The notes under the pieces are model-generated. The model did not search any database, was not told the DNA's origin, and saw only the letters and a list, made by a program, of their open reading frames with translations. Positions 10,550-21,609 of a DNA stretch of 64,000 nucleotides are shown in pieces. The position numbers and the translations under genes are program-made. Origin of the DNA: Pollenia angustigena (lineage: Eukaryota > Arthropoda > Insecta > Diptera > Polleniidae); the NCBI GenBank assembly GCA_930367215.1, contig OV884058.1:108275802-108339801 (forward strand), written 5' to 3'. Within the stretch, counting starts at the first letter, position 1. Every line of letters starts with the position of its first letter.

Positions 10550-11120
10550 TTTTTAGGTTAATCACTTGACTCGTGTATTTCTTCCTCAATCGAGGGCTAT
10601 CAAATTATTTTGATTAAGTTTTAATCACGAAACTTTTAAGAGTGCATTTTAATCCTTAACGATTTCATTCAATCGCCATTCTTTCCATAGTCTAATGCCA
10701 GCTTAAATCGTAGATCTTTCAAGGGTCTAATAGGTACTTCAATCGTCGATTTGGAATGAGATACATTAAAGCGCTAAGTTGAGTTGTAAACCGTAATAGA
10801 GGCGTTAGGCTTAGACCGAGGATTTTTAAACAGATACATTTTTGCTTTTTTCCTGGTTTTTTAAGGAGCTTAATTAAAGATTTTATTAAGAATCTTTAAA
10901 AGTAAAATCTTAGATTCAATAAAGGTTTTTGGAAAATTTCAATTGAACTTTAATCGTTGAACTTTTTAATGAATCTTAACCACATTACATAATTTTCTTC
11001 TGGTGGGTCCATTATTGCCCATAGGTTCCAAATAGGTACACTCTCAGAATTATTTTTAAATATTGTGGTTTAGAGTATTATATTGTCCGGCTTGACCGAC
11101 TATACCTTCTTCTTGATTTA
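10550..11120. repeat. Degenerate AATCG-type minisatellite and end of repeat A
   Basis: Units resembling AATCGTAGATCTTTCAAGGGTC recur loosely from 10620 to 11000. Bases 11040-11120 match the right end of dispersed repeat A (TATTATATTGTCCGGCTTGA then CCGACTATA). No coding region. Confidence 0.45.
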
Positions 11121-11304
11121 AAGTTAATTTTCGGTTTTTACAGTAGATAACAGGACAAATAGTTTTCTCAAATTTAAAATTTAATCGAAAATTTTTAAAA
11201 GTCAAAGTTTACCTTTTAACGCAATTTTTTAACAAATACAATTTTATACTGTCGAATTTTAAATTCAATATTGAATATTGAAAAAATATAATTCAATTTT
11301 ATTA

Positions 11305-12590
11305 TCACACTAGCCGTTTCAGCGGCGTTGCCCGCCTAGCATGAATTTTTTACTAACTATAAAGCTTTGAAAAACATAAAAACCCTGTGTGTTTTAATTT
11401 CGCTGATCTATTTATTTAAAATTCATCAAAACTGGTTAGATATTTTCGGAGTGAATGGAGGGTAAACAGCGTACTCATATTAAAATGGCTTTCTTTTTCT
11501 TCTGAGTGCGGCAACTATTGCTTTAATAGATCTCTTCTAAAACGATAATTTATATTTTCTGAATATAGGAGGCTTAGCGACCTTGAGCTCTATTTTAGTA
11601 CCAGTTAGAGAAATACAAAGTACCAAAAAACCCTCTCACAGTTTCTCATTCGCTCAGTCTAATATTAACGAAAATAAAAAAAAGAAAGTACGAAAAAGTA
11701 CCAAATATATCCCTTAAAAGATTCTCATTCACTCAGGACCTTGCATGTTTAATTTAATGTTTTTGGGTCCAATGTTAATCGAAATTAAAAAATACCACTT
11801 TAAGACCAAAAAAGTTCCCCCATAAAGTCTTATTACTCAGGATATTGCATGTTGAATTTTATGTAATTGTAATTAAAAAAAGTACCAGTTGTAGAACCAA
11901 AAACCCAAAGACTGAAATTTAATTTTCCGTAGTTTCCCGTTTTGGTACTTTTTTTCTCCCCGTTGAAGTATCAAAAATTTTAATATTGTTGCGGGGACCC
12001 ATTTAATACGTATATGCCAAAGAATAGAGAAAAATACTTTAAAAAAAGTACCAACAATAATTACGAATTTCAACCCTTAAACGTTCGAATTTCTAAAAAG
12101 TACCAAATTTGTATTTAAATTTTTTAGATAAGTTTCGAATGTGATATAATGTTTATTTTTACGTTTATTGGCTTAAAAGATAGACGGGGTGACAAAAAGT
12201 ACCAAAAAAACAGGTTAACCCTCTTACTTCCTAAAAGGGTCAAATTTCAAAAAAGTATCAGGAACCTGTCCGTTTATTTTCCTAAAGAACAGCGATAAGT
12301 ATTATATTTTTTCTGTCTCTTTTAGTTTTGGAGTTATGAGTGAGTTTAGAATAGGAGGTTTTGCGGACTGGCAGTTCCTGTTGTTACCTCTTACAAACAA
12401 ACAAACATAGAAACATTTCCAATGACAAGCACATGTTAAATGTCTATAGTAAATAAAATTGCCTGGGGTATAATAAGTCACTAGTACTGGTGACTGTGTC
12501 AATAGTGAATCAGTACAGATTCACTAGTGGCATTTCTTGCAGGGAAGTTTGTATGCATACAAACTTTATAATATTAGTAAAGATAGATTT
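11305..12590 (+). mobile_element. Unclassified repeat element, Helitron- or LINE-like
   Basis: A recognisable left edge reads TCACACTAGCCGTTTCAGCG then GCGTTGCCCGC. The right edge carries a perfect 22-bp palindrome (AAGTTTGTATGC and its complement, 12545-12566) followed by TATAATATTAGTAAAGAT. Between them the motif AAAAAGTACCAAA recurs many times. This layout is common among insect repeats. The TC start suits a Helitron, but no CTRR end is seen. No intact ORF. Confidence 0.45.
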
Positions 12591-12842
12591 TTTAAAGGTT
12601 CCATTTTTCGTTTAAAATGGGAATTTATAAGGAATCCTATTTTAATCGCAGTCGTGTAAAAATATAATTTTACATTTTATATACGGAATAAAAATATTTA
12701 TAATCTATAATATATAACATTTATTTAATTTTTAATTTAATTTAATTTTTCTATTTTTAATATTATTCTTAAACTCTATTCACGCTTTAGAGATTTTGTT
12801 CTAGTATGTATAAAAGTCAAGAAATACTTTATTTTCACTCAC
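12591..12842. other. AT-rich intron DNA
   Basis: Very AT-rich with short TTTAATTTTTAATTTAATTT runs, leading to the donor of exon 7. Nothing else recognised. Confidence 0.5.
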
Positions 12843-13026
12843 CTTCTGCTGTTGTCAGCACAGCTCTGGCCTTTGTCTCACAACGATACGAACTTGTTCC
12901 CACAATTGTTGTATTCATTGCCTTTCGAGGATTGTATTTACGCAGAAAAATGGCTTTCAAACGTATGTACAGGAATTTATTGCCATTTGATGGTTCAATA
13001 AGCCAGGGGCGGGTGCGACATTCCAT
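12843..13026 (-). CDS. Host gene exon 7: middle of CUB 4
   Basis: 184 nt, phase 0 in and phase 1 out, with acceptor TTACAG and donor GTGAGT. The peptide runs MECRTRPWLIEP, then KFLYIRLKAIFLRKYNP, NTTIVGTSSYRC and AVLTTAEG. Read across the junctions it continues MTFGD|MECRT and TTAEG|GLTIT. The cysteines in MECRT and SSYRC fit the CUB disulfide pattern. The intron between exons 6 and 7 is 270 bp and carries no recognised repeat. Confidence 0.88.
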
Positions 13027-13296
13027 CTGTAACAAATTAACGAACACAAAAGTAAAACAAAATCAAAAACATAATTTTTCAACATTTCAAAAACATGTTT
13101 TACAAAAGGCATTTGTCATGCAACATTTTAAATAACACACGAATACACACTTGAACAACAAAATTTTCCAAAAATGTTTATTTTACTTAAAACCATCAAC
13201 TGAAAACTTCACATTTGCTTAAACGAATTGTGATTGAAATCTATTCGGTATTAACATTTCTACATACATAATGATGGAATAAAAATTTCTACTCAC

Positions 13297-13563
13297 ATCT
13301 CCGAATGTCATAGCGATTGTGCCGCTGGGACCGAATTTTCTACGTCCATCTTTACAATTCGATGGTCCCTTGATGAATTCAAACATTCCCTCAAAATTCA
13401 AAGCATCTGGATCATCTAACGTTGTCATATTGAAGGCAGTAAAATGCACTTCAACATCACGACTTGTAGATGTGTATTCAACTGGTAAATGTGATGAGTT
13501 CGATGAATTACAAAGGCAACCGCGTGGTAATAATATTGTGTCATGATATGGACGTTCAAATAT
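13297..13563 (-). CDS. Host gene exon 6: end of CUB 3
   Basis: 89 codons, phase 0 on both sides, with acceptor TTGCAG and donor GTGAGT. It encodes IFERPYHDTILLPRGCLC, then NSSNSSHLPVEY, VEVHFTAFNMTT and NFEGMFEFI, the closing strands of CUB 3. SNCKDGRRKFGPSGTIA follows and opens CUB 4. Three sequons (NSS, NSS, NMT) indicate an extracellular, glycosylated segment. The preceding intron holds a dispersed repeat, a hAT element and a mariner relic. Confidence 0.9.
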
Positions 13564-13687
13564 CTGCAATAGAAATAGAAAACTAATACATACAAGGAAA
13601 CGTAGAGATGTAAGTATGTGATGTGTTGGAAGAAAGAAAACCCAACAAACATTAGGAGTGGAAATAAACATAAACTTGGATATAGTT

Positions 13688-14255
13688 TTAATTATACCCA
13701 CACCACAATAGTGGAGAGGGTATTATGCATTTGTGCTGATATGTGTAACACCTTAAAATATGGGTGGGGTGCAGAACCTTAAAGTATACCGAGAAAGTGA
13801 TTCTGGGTCGATATAACGATGTCCGTCCGGCTGGCAGGCTGTCCATGTAACCTTGTGCGCAAAGTACAGGTCGTCGCAATTTTGGAGGTAATTTGATAAA
13901 ATTTGGCTTATAGGTTCTTATTGGCATGCAAATGTGCCGAATCGTAGGACCACGAGAGGAGATAGGGTCAATTTCTGCCTCTCAGAAACTATCAAACCGA
14001 TTTTAATGAAATTTAAAACATACATAGATAGATAGATCAACATATATATGCATACATAAGCTATGCAGTTTTCCAAAAATAGGACCACAAGGGGAGTTAG
14101 GAGGCAATTTCTGCCTTTCACAAACTTTCTAACCGATATCCATATAAGCATGATTCTCCATGGGTCCCGAAAAGGGTGCACTCTCGTAAATGTGTTTTAA
14201 AAGACTGTGGTGTAGGGTATTATATAGTCGGGCTTGACCGACTGTACTTTTTGTG
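13688..14255 (+). repeat. Dispersed repeat A, near-complete copy
   Basis: It begins ATTATACCCACACCACAATA then GTGGAGAGGGTATTATGC, includes AAAGTGATTCTGGGTCGATA and CCTTGTGCGCAAAGTACAGG, and ends GGGTATTATATAGTCGGGCT then TGACCGACT. Related copies occur at 42123-42385 and, on the minus strand, at 18500-19335 split by a hAT element. No protein is encoded and I do not know the superfamily. Confidence 0.7.
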
Positions 14256-14371
14256 GATGTACGTTGTACATCCAAAATTTGTGTCTCTAATAACTTAATA
14301 AAGAATTTTTAAACATCTGTTAATTTTTCTTACTTTTTTTTGCTTCGAAAATGGTAAATTTTGTGTTGAAT

Positions 14372-14955
14372 TAGAGTTGGCTAAAAACCGTAAAAATGTG
14401 AAACCGCGGTTTCGGTTTTAAAATTATTAAAATTATTAATAAAATCAAAATGAAACTTTTTAAAAAAGCATACACAGCACAAAAGAATTCTTCCTTTTCT
14501 GTTTCTTCGAAAAATTATTTTATTTCCCAACAAAATGTTCCTGCTATAGCCATAAAACTCCATACATATAAAAGTAGTCCCAGCCTTGCCCAGGGGTTCG
14601 TTAGTGTGAGTTTTTTCTATAGCCACAAGAAACTCCATACAAAATTCAAGTGGCCCAGGTGGCAGTTTATGCCTCACAAATAAGGTGTGTACTTAAGAGT
14701 TATAAAGATAACATTTGTTCTTCTTAGTACTTATTTTGAATTTAAAGAATTTTGAAATACCTGTTGAAGGCTGTTATGTATAAAGTTTTTGTATATTAAG
14801 TACGAGTATGATGTTTAATTTGCAATTTCTTCAAGCATAATTACATTGTTAAAGTTAAAGCTAAAACCGAGGTTTTTTTGTCGGTTTTCGGTTTCGGTTT
14901 TTAGGCATTTAAAACCGCGGTTTCGGTTTCGGTTAAAACCGAACAGCAATCCCTA
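14372..14955. mobile_element. hAT MITE with perfect TGTTGAAT duplication
   Basis: TAGAGTTGGCTAAAAACCG on the left faces an inverted TAGGGATTGCTGTTC end on the right. The flanks at 14364-14371 and 14956-14963 are both TGTTGAAT. AAACCGCGGTTTCGGTTT motifs are clustered at both ends as subterminal repeats. 584 bp, no transposase. Confidence 0.85.
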
Positions 14956-15079
14956 TGTTGAATGATGATTTGCATCATTATTTTTTAAGTGCGAAAGTTG
15001 CTTTGTTCGGTGATTTTTGAGAGGAAGACAAAGACCTCCATATTAATTTTCATTAAAATTGTTGTCAAATTCAAAAGTA

Positions 15080-15665
15080 AAAATACTCTCAAGCTAAAAT
15101 TTCAAAATGTTTGCAAACAATGATTCATCCGAACGCAAGAAGATAGAGTATTACACAAGTTAAGCCCAAGAGTCCTTGAAACAAGACTATGCATGTCCGA
15201 AAGAAGTTGTATGCAAAGACTGCCATCTGAATCAACGCCAAAGCTAAATATTTATGGTGCCAAGCTAATTCTCTGAATTTGGTGGGGTCATAAGGATCCC
15301 AAATGTTGTAAGCTGTTGGGAAATTGGTCTGAGCGATTAGCTGCAGCGAAAACAAGTTATTCGCTTAAAACGAGCAAAGACCAAAAAACGGACGGAAAAT
15401 GCGACCATGTTGCAAGATCAGTTAAAAACTATTTAAAAAAGTAAAGAAGTTTTGTCTCACTAGTCTTTTAGTACAGACACTCGCCCGTTCGACCACAATT
15501 TGCATCGATCGCTGCAAGACGCTCTCACTGGAATACGCTTTACTACGAAACAGGGTTTTCGAAATTGGGATGATTTCATCTTGCTCTCAAAACATGAGAA
15601 GTTCTTGTGGCAATGAAAAAAATGAGAAAAGGGGATAGCTAACGTTACTCAATACTTCGAATGAT
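15080..15665 (+). pseudogene. Mariner (DD34D-type) transposase relic
   Basis: The plus strand shows, with frame changes, PKLNIYGAKLI..IWWGH, then DHVARSVKNYLKK, then DHNLHRSLQDALTGIRFTTK and GFRNWDDFILLSK, ending NVTQYFE. This is the order of a mariner transposase C-terminal half (IWWD, DN..H, PFDYHLFRSL, W.DD, GQYFE). Stops and shifts make it dead. The minus-strand open frame over this area is only its shadow. It is a different mariner group from the DD41D copies nearby. Confidence 0.72.
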
Positions 15666-15799
15666 TTTATTTTGTAGAAATATTCATAAGAAACGCCTAA
15701 ACTCCGCCAAAACTCCTCCTTATTTTTATAGTAAAAGAAAATTATCGAAATGCTTACTGGGTTTTAAGCATTTTCCATTTTACAGTTATTACAACTCAC

Positions 15800-16133
15800 C
15801 TCAACCTTCACACTGGTATCACCATAACAGAATGACCTATTTATGTCCTCATCCACACGTGACATACAATGCCGATTCATAGTTGTTACTTTGCGTAATT
15901 TAATGCGTACACGCTCACCTCTCATGCCCTCAAACTTGTATACACACTTTAGATTTCGTGTGCCACCACGCCCAAAGAGAAATATATTACGTACACTGCG
16001 AAAAATGGCCGGATCTTTTCGGTCCATTAAATTGCTCACAAATTTACGATTGCAGTCAAGTTCACCACCACCCATGGGCAAACCATCCTGATGCAGGTCA
16101 ATGAATTCATATTTAAGTTTAAACTCTAAAGGT
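15800..16133 (-). CDS. Host gene exon 5: end of CUB 2 and first part of CUB 3
   Basis: 334 nt, only 58 bp downstream of exon 4, entering by completing an AG|A arginine codon and leaving in phase 0 (donor GTGAGT). PLEFKLKYEFIDLH closes CUB 2. LDCNRKF then opens a third cysteine-bounded domain with SVRNIFLFGRGG, LKCVYKFEG, RVRIKLRKV, RHCMSRV and FCYGDTSVKVE. Basic residues are frequent. The 58-bp intron is near the minimum size for flies. Confidence 0.9.
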
Positions 16134-16191
16134 CTGTAAAGAAAATGGAACGATTAATTTAAGTCTGCATTTAAATCGAAAACATTTTTAC

Positions 16192-16410
16192 CTTAATACA
16201 GTCGATTCGGTGTTTTTTAGTTCCAAAGTAATTGAATCTCCACTGGAGACATAACTCTCGGAAACTGTACAGGGTCTGGCATAAGTTTCATTTATATTGG
16301 CCCGATCACATGTTCGTGGTACTGTCCCTCGACAATATCTTGCTATGACGTTGGTTGTGTTGTGAGAATATTGTTGCAGAGATGGATGTACAGGATTGGT
16401 TTCCGTCATG
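16192..16410 (-). CDS. Host gene exon 4: cysteine-rich part of CUB 2
   Basis: 219 nt between an acceptor TTCCAG and a donor GTAAAA, phase 2 in and phase 2 out. The peptide reads MTETNPVHPSLQQYS, then ARYCRGTVPRTCDR, ARPCTVSESY and VSSGDSITLELKNTES. YCRG and SSGDSITLEL correspond to the FCG and SSG..L.L.F stretches of CUB. The extra CRGTVPRTC pair and two sequons (NTT, NET) lie in an enlarged loop. The Met near the exon start is not an initiator: the reading frame enters from exon 3. Confidence 0.88.
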
Positions 16411-16790
16411 CTGGAAGTTAATAAAAAAAATATATACTTTCAATTGTAATAAATAAATAAATAATAAATAAGTATATCTTTGATACTTGTTGTGTTAGTA
16501 TGGTAAAACCACATTTAGTTTTAAAAACTCATCTGTGAAGGAATGATTTTCGTTTTGTTAGTGTATTTTTTAAAAAAGGGGTCTCCAAAAAGCCTATTTT
16601 TTATAAATTTTTGATCTTTGAGGTAGACAATTATAGTTGCTATCAATATTCGAAAAAAAAACATAAAATATCGTTTCTTAGTGTTCGGTTCGGTAGATTT
16701 GTTGCGCACACAAAAGCTTATGGTGTTTGTGTAGTAAATCATTAAAAAATAACTTTTCTCTGCTTGTGATCTTTAAACACAAAAGTAATA

Positions 16791-17019
16791 CAGGGGCCTG
16801 ATTCTGGCAGTCGTGATCGAGTACTTTCTCGATTCGAAATTTAATATCTAATTATTTCAGTCAATACTGAACGAATCGGAATTATTTTTCCGGTGTTGTA
16901 AAGCATTAATTACTGAAAAAATAATTTCGATTCGTTCAGCATCGACTGAAAGAATTAGAAATAAAATTGCTTTCGCATTGAGAAAGTACACGTTTACTAC
17001 TGCCAGAATTGGGCCCCTG
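16791..17019. mobile_element. Foldback Tc1/mariner-type MITE (229 bp)
   Basis: CAGGGGCCTGATTCTGGCAG on the left faces an inverted CAGGGGCCCAATTCTGGCAG, flanked by TA on both sides. A second inner pair (GTCAATACTGAACGAATCG and its near complement) lets almost the whole element fold into one hairpin. No coding region. Confidence 0.85.
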
Positions 17020-18500
17020 TACTTATCCAACTCAACCAAAAAAAAAGATGAGAACATTTAATTGCGTTCTGTTTTTTTAAATCACAATTTTTATTGTGTT
17101 CGGTTCGGCAAATTAATGTTCGTTCGTTTCAGTTATGCTTGGCACCCTTTTGGCTTGTAAAAAAAAACCAAAGTTTTTTACAAAAACCAAATTCATATAC
17201 GAAAATAAACAAAAAGCCGCCGATGAAATTTTATACAAACAAAACATGTTTACAGTACACACACAAACTATTCGTGCTGTGGTCGTTACTAATTTTTCGT
17301 TTTGTTTGCTATTTCTTTATGAATGCAAAAAAGAAACACTAAAGAACTTTAAAATTTAATGTTTGTATACAGTAACTATCACTACAATTGTTCTGTTTTA
17401 TAACGACAAACAGAGCACTATATAATGTTTGTTACTTTCTTGAAAATTGTTACGAACGCAATTAAGGGTTCTGCTCGTTTACACAAACACTAAAAAAAAA
17501 TTGACATCGTTTCAGGGGTTTTGAGCGCTCGTTTCGTACGTAAAATAATGTTCTCTTTATTTCCCACCACTGTTTGCTATCGTTGATCTTTAAGGAAACT
17601 CATTTTGATTCCAATCGTAGACCTTTAAAAAGACTGATTTCATTTAAAGGAAATGTAAGAAAATATAAACTCATTGTTTATAGTTGGTATTTCGTTAAAG
17701 CTTTGTTATCGTTGCAAGTAAGAGTTTTTGAGTGTTGTACAGTTCTCTTTCACTCAGGAGCTTTATTTGCTAATAAAGTTGGCTTTTCTGAAATGTTTTT
17801 TGAGAGAATGTTAACTGCTGATCTGGCCTAAGCAACCAGTGAAATACGCATAGACGCATATAACAATAAATTTCAGTGTTTTTATGAAGAATAAAAATTG
17901 GAAATTTAGCACAAATAACAAAATCTTGTTATATAAGTGATTGAAACTTTGACCCTTGAGTTTCTCAGTTTCTGCTCCGATCTTGAATCATGAATTATAT
18001 TTAAAGATCTACAGGAAACAAAATTGAAAAACATTTAAGAACTTTAGGTTTTCGAATAATATATAAAGCAATTCGGATTCTTAAAAAAAATTGCAGTCAA
18101 AGTAGAAAAACTGCCATTTCATTATTTGTCATTAACCAGAAAAAGCTGTTACTTTTTCTGATTCTTTCGATGTAAACAGTCGCCGTCAAAACAACTCAAT
18201 AAACGAAAAGTTGTGCACAAATTTTAGTTATTTGTTCGATCTATCAATGATTCTATCAATGAAGATATATTCTAATTTGTTGGGATTGTTAAAAAACATT
18301 TATAAGAAAGTTATGCCATTAAAAGCTATTTTCGGGAGTAGTATTTGTATGGGAACTACGGTCAAATATGGACGCATTTCAGTTAAATTTGGTAAGTGTA
18401 TTTTGATTACAAAAAATAAGTTTGAACCAAGTTCATTCTAAATACCAAGATAATAAGATGGTTTATGCTCACAAAGACTCTATTCAGGAAAGAAGCTTGT
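17020..18500. other. Intron DNA without recognised gene
   Basis: Several short open frames are present but none has recognisable motifs. Bases 17575-17650 contain two AATCGTAGACCTTTAA-like units of the AATCG minisatellite type. ATGTTCGTTCGTTT near 17110 recurs near 25780. Confidence 0.5.
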
Positions 18501-19335
18501 ATTGGGACTATGTGCAATTATGGAGGGATTCACACCATTTTCAATAGGCTTGGTTCTTGTGCCAATAAGAACCTATGTACCAGAGATCAGCAATGAGTAG
18601 TGAAAAAGTGAGTAGAGCTAAATCATGACTCGTAAATTCTTGTACTTATACGCACTCATACTTATTCCAATGTTATTCAAACTCATATTCACTCAAAAGT
18701 TTCATTTTATTCATCGTACTCATACTTAGCAACATTTGAAGTGTTTGATTTAGAATCTACTCAACTCAATGTGTATAGGCGAAGCAAAATGCGAGGCTGC
18801 CAGATTTGTCCCCGAAATAGCAAAGTGACGATTTGGCAATCACAGTTTACTAAAGTTACATGTATGAAGTGGACGATTTTTCGTCAAATTTATCTGGCAA
18901 CGCTGATTATTAACTTGTGTGTTTTATCTGTTGTTATAAAACGGTAAATGGATGAACTAAATGATTTGAATCATTGTGAGTATTGTAAGTATTTTCTTGA
19001 AATTATAAATCAAGCTGACGGCATTTATGAGTATGCGTATAATGTCGACGTCGCACTCATAAATATTTCTCTTGTGAGAATGAGTGAATCAGAGTAGTTT
19101 AGTTTAAATGATTTCTACGCACTTATACTTACAATTGCATGAGTCAGTATGAGTAGCGAAAAAACGATTCATTGCTGATCTCTGCTATGTACCAAAGTTC
19201 ATACAATTATATCCTGTTCTTTGCGCAAAAGGTTTACATGGACAGCCAGCCATTCAGTCAGCCAGCCTCACGGACATAGCTCGACTCAGAAAGTGATTCA
19301 AATCGATCAACACTATTGTGGTGTGGGTATAAAAA
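18500..19335 (-). repeat. Dispersed repeat A, minus-strand copy split by a hAT MITE
   Basis: On the minus strand it begins TATACCCACACCACAATAGT (19335 side) and includes AATCACTTTCTGAGTCGAGC and CTTTTGCGCAAAGAACAGG. It is interrupted at 18581-19184 and resumes with CTATGTAC...GGTTCTTATTGGCAC. The two halves join perfectly once the hAT and one target copy are removed. Confidence 0.72.
18581..19184. mobile_element. hAT MITE with perfect CTATGTAC duplication
   Basis: Exact 16-bp inverted ends CAGAGATCAGCAATGA, with both flanks (18573-18580 and 19185-19192) CTATGTAC. The subterminal sequence has many GAGTA/TACTC motifs (ACTCATACTT, GAGTATGCGT). 604 bp with no transposase. Confidence 0.92.
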
Positions 19336-19912
19336 TTATGCAAGGCTAAAATATTTTTTTTAAAGTTCTAAGCTCTAGTTTTTGGACTTCTTGCTGCCTA
19401 AAACCAGAGACAGCGATTCAGGATGTTGATTTCTCTGGGAATGTACGTATACCATTTCCTAGACATTGCACTTTTGGGTACTACAGGTTCAGCTTAAATC
19501 GCTTAAAAGATCACGGCTGATAAGAGACACATCTGGTGCTATGATTTAACTGGAATCTTAGATGATTAACCCTAAATCGTGTAGTGGTAAATCTTAGAGA
19601 TGTGGGATTTTAGACTTTTTTTGTCAAAGACTGTGATGAAGTTAAGTTTGCCTGGGGATCTCTCCATGCGGTGCTCTTTTCATACAAAGTGGATATAACA
19701 ATTTCGGTCCTACTAGTTATTGGTAAAACACGAGGATTTAGAAGTTAAAGGATCTTTTATATGTTTGGCTTTGGGCTGATTTTTGCGGGAGTTAAAGAAT
19801 CAGATGCTAGTTTGGTAGAATTTCACCTGTGAATAAAGGACGTAGCATGTGTCATTTTAAAATGTTTCCTTATGGCTAACGTATAGTCTTAAGTATACAC
19901 AGATAAATGAAA
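19336..19912. other. Intron DNA, nothing recognised
   Basis: No open frame with recognisable motifs and no clear repeat boundary. Confidence 0.5.
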
Positions 19913-19914
19913 TA

Positions 19915-20772
19915 AAGGGTGGTCCAACCATAATGCACGATGTTTATTGCGAGTCACACCTTAACGTCAAGTTTTTTGCCCTATTTAATTGGATATTATT
20001 TTGTTTCAGTGTTTCACAAATTCCACCTTGGAGAAGTACACAATTGAGCAGCGTGTTTGGATTGTTAAAACCTTTTATGAAGTGGGCGTTCAAATCGAAT
20101 TGCATTTCGTGCACTTCGTGTTTTTTTTTGGCAGCATAATCGCCCAAATGTGTTTACAATCGGGAGAACTGCGCGCAAATTTCAGCAATTCGGGGCTGTA
20201 GGAAAAGTGGAAATGTTTGCCCAGTTCGTTCTGCGTCATCTGGCCGTACTTCTTCGAAAGTGAGGTCGGCCAAGCAGTTACAGTGAATGATCTTCGTTCT
20301 CGCGAGATGATAACGCACTTATTGTGGCCAGAAATCGAGGATATAAACCTGGACGATATGTGGTTCCAACAGAATGGTGCCACTTGCCACACAGCCAACA
20401 AAATGGCTGTGTTATCTTACGTCGTGGTGATGTTAATTGTCCGTCACGACCACGTGATTTGACACCGTTGGACTTCTTCCTTTGGGGATATTTAAAAGAA
20501 AATGTATACGTCAATAAGCCAAGAATAATTAAAGAGCTAAAGGAAAAGGCACATTAACGACATTGAACCTCAATTATATCTCAGAGTAATTGACAATATG
20601 GACCATCGGATAGAGGTATGCCACTGAAGCTGTAGCGAGCATTTGGCCGAGATTTTGTTTTAGACATAATTGTCATAGATCCTTTAATCACATTCAAAAA
20701 TATAAAGACAATTCTCTGAAAACTTTTTGTTCTATTTTAATTGACATCGTGCGTTTTGGTTGGACCACCCTT
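19915..20772 (+). mobile_element. Mariner element (DD41D group) with intact inverted ends
   Basis: AAGGGTGGTCCAACCATAAT on the left and the inverted AAGGGTGGTCCAACCAAAAC on the right are flanked by TA (19913-19914 and 20773-20774). The 858-bp body encodes, in broken frames, TLEKYTIEQRVWIVKTFYE, the DINLDDMWFQQNGATCHTAN segment and DLTPLDFFLWGYLKENVYVN. The Asp expected in WFQQDGA is Asn here, so a catalytic residue is missing in addition to the frameshifts. Two relics (4.4-4.9 kb, 49.1-49.9 kb) belong to the same group. Confidence 0.88.
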
Positions 20773-20934
20773 TACGATTAAACAATAATGAAACTAAAAA
20801 AAAAAAAAAAAAAATCAAACGGACTTGAGAATAGCCCGCGTAAAGGTGTTAAAAGTTTTGTACTCAGAATATTTCAATTTTCAGAATATTTCAACTTCTT
20901 AGATTTAAATTCCATTGATTATCTAGAAACTTAC

Positions 20935-21341
20935 CAATTCAGATCCTTGCATATGGGAGGCTCTCTCATCGAACCATCCCATATGCGCAGCATACCACTG
21001 CAGTCTTCCTGAGTCTGCAAAACTCCAATAGCACCCACTGAAGTCTCATCGATTTGACCAAATTCCGGATCTAAGTTAAATTTCAGCATAGAAATCCATA
21101 CCTTAAATCTGGAAGGAGGTTGATGCAAGCCCTGAGCATTAGTGCGGCGTGACAGACTCAAATGATCGAACGTCTTAAAAATTCCAACACCTTGTAAATG
21201 ATACAAGCAGGTGGTATTGGGAGCCAACGAGTGCTTAGGATTTTCTAAGATACCACGACTCGCGCCTCTGATCCAAAACTCACAAGGCTTTTTGTTTTTT
21301 GAATAGGTGGGTGATTGTAAGTCTACAAATATTACTTCAAC
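20935..21341 (-). CDS. Host gene exon 3: end of CUB 1 and first part of CUB 2
   Basis: 407 nt, entering in phase 0 and leaving in phase 2 (donor GTAAGT). It begins VEVIFVDLQSP, which closes the first CUB domain. A new cysteine-started domain follows with CEFWIRG, NTTCLYHLQG, KVWISMLKF, CSGMLRIWDG and CKDLN. The split codon TG|C restores a cysteine at the junction with exon 4. There is one N-glycosylation sequon (NTT). The LRIWDG turn is the CUB-type VxxYDG equivalent. Confidence 0.9.
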
Positions 21342-21417
21342 CTGGAAGAAAGAAGAAATTTAAAGTAATTTTTTTTTCGTACTTTAACAGAATTTTTTTG
21401 TTCTATTCAATCCTCAC

Positions 21418-21609
21418 CTCTAGTTGAAAACCATATAAGGGCAATACTTGTGATGAACTCCCTGTAAATGTTCCATACGGTGATGTTGTAAACTCCACCA
21501 ATAATTCAGGCCCACTAGAGACGGCTGCTGGCACAGCTTGACCACCACCACAAAACTTTAATACAATTGGATCACGCGTTGTATAACCATCATACACGGT
21601 CACGTAGTC
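21418..21609 (-). CDS. Host gene exon 2: core of first visible CUB domain
   Basis: 64 codons in phase 0, bounded by an acceptor ACAG and a donor GTGAGG. The peptide shows the CUB core: DYVTVYDGYT, then FCGGGQ, then SSGPELLVEFTTS and YGFQLE. These match the family order DG...FCG...SSG..L.V.F.S...GF. It continues from exon 1 and is separated from exon 3 by an intron of only 76 bp. CUB domains are extracellular beta-sandwich modules that bind proteins. Here the conserved Asp of the VYDG turn is kept. Confidence 0.9.

Noticed and set aside
15125..15355. Minus-strand hydrophobic 76-codon frame that looked like a receptor fragment
   Set aside because: The plus strand of the same stretch encodes a recognisable mariner relic (IYGAKLI..IWWGH), so the frame is its shadow.
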